Source of the DNA: Syngnathus acus
Lineage: Eukaryota; Chordata; Actinopteri; Syngnathiformes; Syngnathidae
Reading direction: 5' to 3'
DNA length: 64,000 nt
Assembly: GCF_901709675.1 (NCBI RefSeq)
Contig: NC_051090.1
Location: 3,560,342-3,624,341 of the forward strand
Under the pieces are notes generated by a model. The model was not told the origin of the DNA and made no database searches. It saw only the letters and a program-made list of their open reading frames with translations. A program made the position numbers and the translations under genes. Positions within the stretch are counted from its first letter, which is position 1; each line of letters opens with the position of its first letter. Shown one piece after another: positions 61,081 through 64,000 of this stretch.

Positions 61081-61539
61081 AAGACTCGTGACTACAGTAG
61101 TGACAGAAGAGCAACCCATGCTCACCTCAAGACTGAAAACCCTTTAAAACCTATGCCACTTTGCCCGCCTTCTACCTCAATTTGAAATTGCCTCCCTTTT
61201 CAGGTGTACCTAATAACAGGCCAATTCATTAGGGAAAAATCATGGCCAAAGCTTAACTGAAAGTGAAAAGTGCCACACCCGCCCTCACCCCCACTTTCTG
61301 ATTGGCTGTTTGATCTGTGACGTCACACGGACACTCCTTTAGGTACACCACCATTTTCAGGTGTACCTAATAACAGGCCACTTCATTAGGGTTGATCTGT
61401 GACGTCACACGGACACGCCATTAGGTACACCGCCGTTTTCAAGTGTACCTAATAACTTTATGCATTTTTTGTACGTGTCAAGACTGTGTATTTGACTACT
61501 TGCTCTTTATTTTGGGGGAGACCAACACATTACAGAACG

Positions 61540-62027
61540 TAAAACACATATACATAGTCATATAAAGCAGTTAACCAAATGTCAGATTTTTGTTTTCATC
61601 CCGAAAAAAATAAAAACAAGGAATAAAACACCAGACAAGTTTCAACAGGTTTTAATGTTTATTACAATAATAATAATAAAAATAATACAAGTAAATTTCA
61701 AACCAGCACTCTGTGAAATTGCAGTAGATGTATTGGATAACAATATTTAGGCGTATATATGCACACACGTTATTTAAAAACTACTGTAAGTGTTATAAAA
61801 TCAAGATCACAGCTCCGTTCCGTTGGTCAACGGGAAATGAAATTGACGACTCGTTTGTGAACGGGAAGTGACGTCATTGTCTTCTTCGTTTTGTTTTACG
61901 GCGAGGTGGCACCAGCTTCAATGCGCATTACCGACACCTACTGGTTGAAGTCATATGAACTGAAAAAAGAACCAATCACTCTCGTTCACTGAAAAGACTC
62001 GTTCTTTTGAACGAATTGTTCACTCAC
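61540..62027. other. 488-bp segment present only in the right arm
   Basis: The left arm reads without a break from GAGCCAACACTACT to CGTTCTGTAATG; the right arm has 488 bp between the same points. The segment is AT-rich at first, then has GTGACGTCATTG and ends with GAACGAATTGTTCACTCAC. The word continues into GAGCCAACACTACT as in a common fish repeat, so a deletion on the left is as likely as an insertion on the right. Confidence 0.6.
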
Positions 62028-62041
62028 GAGCCAACACTACT

Positions 62042-62344
62042 ACACGTGCACAACACATACTGAGCGGGTTAGCCGTGTGTGTGCCTTGCCAAAAAACACG
62101 ACCACAACATGGGGCTCTCGCTCGTCTGGCGCTGGGCCTCGGGCTATTACAGCCACGCATGGCCGAGTCCAGTCAGGGCCGCCAGCTGTTTAGCGGTCAG
62201 CGCATTGAGCTGACCTCAGAGCAGCTGTAACGTCGCTGTCGATGAAAGGAAACATGTCAAACCTTTTCAAAATTTGTTTTGGTCACAATCACAAACAATC
62301 AAGTGAATCATTTTATTTGAGTTTATAATCGAAATGAGAAGCAA
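62042..62344. other. Spacer between palindrome and plpp3 3' end
   Basis: No gene. AT-rich towards the right. A second minus-strand AATAAA lies at 62317-62312. Confidence 0.5.
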
Positions 62345-63756
62345 AATGTGTTCATAATGAGCTTTTTATTTCAAAGCACATGAAGAAGAGCAAAGTACAT
62401 TTTGCAGTAAAACAACAAAAACATTTCTTTTTTTGTACAAAACACAAACACCAGCGAGACCATACAAAAATACTAATATGGGATTGAATAGAAACTGTGG
62501 ATGTATTTACTGGGTGCATATTACAAAATGTTATTATGACAATCTACAATAGGTTGACTTGTCTAAATACAAACAAACATACAAACAAACAAAAAATGTC
62601 TGTCCACTGTTGCTTTTCAAGCAGCACTTTGCAAAGAACACAGGTCTGTAATCATAGTGGATATATCTAAAACATGTACAGTTACATTTTTTTTAGTGAT
62701 CTATACATTATTTATATATATTTTTATATACTATATATATATAAAAAAGAAGGGAAAACAGCTTTGAGAGGCGATAGGACGGACTTTTACAGAGATGAAG
62801 ATGTGCAACAGTGAGTGTGTGAGAATTGAAAAGGGGAGTTAAACATATACCACAGGTTTTTTTTTTTTTTTTTTAGAACCACGACACACACACACACGAG
62901 AGGCTGTTCATTCACAGCGTATAATGCTCACACGCATACGTTGAGTGACTGGGGTGTGTCGGAGCCCCTCCCTGCCAGCAGAATGAGCCCCAACCATCCC
63001 AACATGATGTGCCGGACTGGCTGTCAATCACACTGACACCGCCCCCCCAACATGGATGAAGTTTTGCTTATAAAGATTTTGAGTGTAGTTTTAGGTTCAG
63101 CCCAAAATATTTTTTTATCATGTTGTGGTAATGTAGATGCCAGAGGGGGGGGGGGGGGTAGGGGGCACCCACAAAAACACAAGACCCCACCCCGATTTGA
63201 CCTAAATCTAAAATAAATGCAACATCCCGGTTATTAGGCCGCACTGAGCGCGCTCAGTAGAAAGCCCGACGAGCGAGGCCGGCTTGGCATTAATCATCGT
63301 CGGGTTTCCGCTTTGCCGGCGAGTGGTGATCACGGTCAATGAACAAAAAAAACAACAGTGCTTTAAATTACATTTTTCATCCTTCCTGTTGCTCAGGAAG
63401 TTGTTGTTGCTGACGCTCCAAGGCCACAGAGACTTTAGAGAGTAAACATTGCTAGAATTCCTTCTCTCCCTTTTTGCGGGAAGTTTGTTTTTGTGTCTTC
63501 ATTTCATTATTTTGTCATTTTTATTACCTCTTTCAAGCTCCGCCTGTCGGTTTCCAATTTCTCTCGGATCTGTTGGTGAACTCCCTGCACTCGCCCCCTC
63601 CCATCCAGGATGGGAATTCCTCAGCGAATGAATGTGAGGGGTCGGAGGTGCGCTTGTTGAGATTGCCCTTTAGCTACATTCTACTGTCCGATGGGAGGTG
63701 AGCGGCGACGCGGACGGTCGCGGGAAGACGAGGAAGAGGAGGCGCGGCCGTCTTCC
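62345..63756 (-). other. plpp3 3' UTR (approximate)
   Basis: Non-coding stretch after the plpp3 stop codon, up to just past the minus-strand AATAAA at 62370-62365. It contains a poly-T/A run (62859-62875), AT-rich hairpin-like sequence (62700-62745) and a C-run on the transcript strand (63145-63158). Length of about 1.4 kb is estimated. Confidence 0.6.
62365..62370 (-). terminator. Poly(A) signal of plpp3
   Basis: AATAAA on the minus strand about 1.39 kb after the stop. Another at 62317-62312 could be used instead. Confidence 0.5.
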
Positions 63757-63885
63757 TCACACCATATTGTGGTGGTTGTTTCTGTCGATGATGTCTGACG
63801 AGGGCAGCAGCTCCTTCTTGATGGGCGACGGAGGGGACGGGGTCGCCTTCTGCTTGGGCTTGAACAAGTCGGACACGTAGTACAC
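63757..63885 (-). CDS. plpp3: Phospholipid phosphatase 3 (LPP3/PPAP2B), last coding exon
   Basis: PLPP3 is a six-helix membrane enzyme that dephosphorylates lysophosphatidate, sphingosine-1-phosphate and phosphatidate outside the cell or in the lumen. This exon starts after a TTTGCCGCCAG acceptor and codes 42 residues plus TGA. It begins VYYVSDLFKPKQK and ends DIIDRNNHHNMV. As I recall it, human PLPP3 ends VSDLFK...IRKEIL...DIIDRNNHHNMM, an almost exact match including the IKKE(L) and DIIDRNNHHNM blocks; this is the short cytoplasmic tail after the last helix. The rest of the gene lies right of the window. Human PLPP3 is in 1p32, the region of DHCR24 and BSND, so this agrees with the synteny at the left. 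Confidence 0.93.
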   Translation of the reverse strand: MYYVSDLFKPKQKATPSPPSPIKKELLPSSDIIDRNNHHNMV

Positions 63886-64000
63886 CTGGCGGCAAAGAAA
63901 TTATTTTTGAATAAATAATGAAAAACAAGAATGAAATATTTACAGAGGGGCTAACTTGTGAAAATCATCCAAGTAAAATCTACAAAGTTCTCATTTGGAG
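63886..64000 (-). other. plpp3 last intron (partial)
   Basis: AT-rich sequence upstream of the acceptor of the last plpp3 exon; runs out of the window. Confidence 0.75.

Larger units (their letters stand above)
60338..61446 (-). promoter_or_regulatory. CRE/CCAAT-rich promoter-like block, right arm
   Basis: Inverted copy of the left-arm block with the same CRE octamers and CCAAT boxes, so it would point leftwards into the satellites. It retains the GTGTACCTAAT segment lacking on the left. Confidence 0.4.
45033..62041. repeat. Giant spacer-less inverted repeat (palindrome), arms about 8.5 kb
   Basis: The left arm (45033-53566) and right arm (53567-62041) are inverted copies. The outermost shared 14 bp are 45033-45046 and 62028-62041. 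The axis is the perfect 18-bp palindrome CGTAGTTTGCAAACTACG (53558-53575). Arm order from outside in: CRE/CCAAT-rich block, exon-like repeats, LINE-like tail, 29/36-bp satellite, 21/12-bp satellite. The arms differ by substitutions (for example GTGGTAGTCTCC on the left against GTGTTGGTCTCC read from the right), by small indels (a GTGTACCTAAT segment near 45150 is missing on the left) and by array expansions. No target-site duplication was seen at the ends. Confidence 0.9.

Noticed and set aside
45033-62041. Whole palindrome as a classical DNA transposon
   Set aside because: No transposase, no target-site duplication at the ends and no conserved terminal signature seen; a non-autonomous fold-back element remains possible.
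63674-63928. Pro/Arg-rich open frame over the plpp3 exon
   Set aside because: Wrong frame of the plpp3 exon; the correct frame gives the family C-terminus and uses the acceptor.

Overview
The window is vertebrate, and specifically teleost-like. Genes have short introns (58 nt to a few hundred nt) with GT-AG sites, microsatellites are dense, and the proteins match fish/vertebrate families. The first 16.5 kb is a compact gene cluster. In order it holds the 5' exons of bsnd (barttin, minus), two tandem TMEM61-like two-helix/PPxY genes (minus), dhcr24 (plus, all nine coding exons), a divergent TCF/LEF-type HMG-box gene (minus, seven coding exons) and bloc1s2 (plus, five coding exons). The order bsnd, tmem61, dhcr24 is the order I recall from human 1p32. 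At the far right is the last coding exon of plpp3 (minus) with a long 3' UTR; I recall plpp3 in the same human chromosome region.

From about 16.9 to 45.0 kb I see no coding gene. This gene-poor stretch contains microsatellites, an AT-rich hairpin, a decayed minisatellite, scattered transposon ends, a Penelope-like element folded back on itself (40.7-41.3 kb) and a full match to the CTCF core motif.

The striking feature is a giant inverted repeat at about 45,033-62,041, with arms of about 8.5 kb meeting at 53,566/53,567 and no spacer. From outside inwards each arm holds: a block with three full CRE octamers and five CCAAT boxes, including a tandemly duplicated segment of about 477 bp that carries a tRNA-like A-box/B-box; three 55-nt exon-like units separated by 79-nt intron-like units with good splice signals; a non-LTR-retrotransposon-like tail; about 4.8 kb of a 29/36-bp satellite whose monomer contains the hairpin GCCAT-TGT-ATGGC; and a 21/12-bp satellite at the axis. 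The satellite monomer has no stop codon in any of six frames, so it gives spurious ORFs of up to about 1,600 codons. The arms differ by substitutions, by separate internal expansions and by a 488-bp segment present only on the right. This argues against a simple copy of one read, but an assembly fold-back must still be excluded.

Functionally, the left cluster mixes a chloride-channel subunit with related membrane proteins (bsnd, TMEM61-like), sterol synthesis (dhcr24), lysosome-related organelle biogenesis (bloc1s2) and a probable transcription factor. They look like neighbours rather than a pathway. Local regulatory signals include paired CCAAT boxes in a perfect inverted repeat ahead of dhcr24 and a TCACGTGA (CLEAR/M-box type) site just ahead of bloc1s2.
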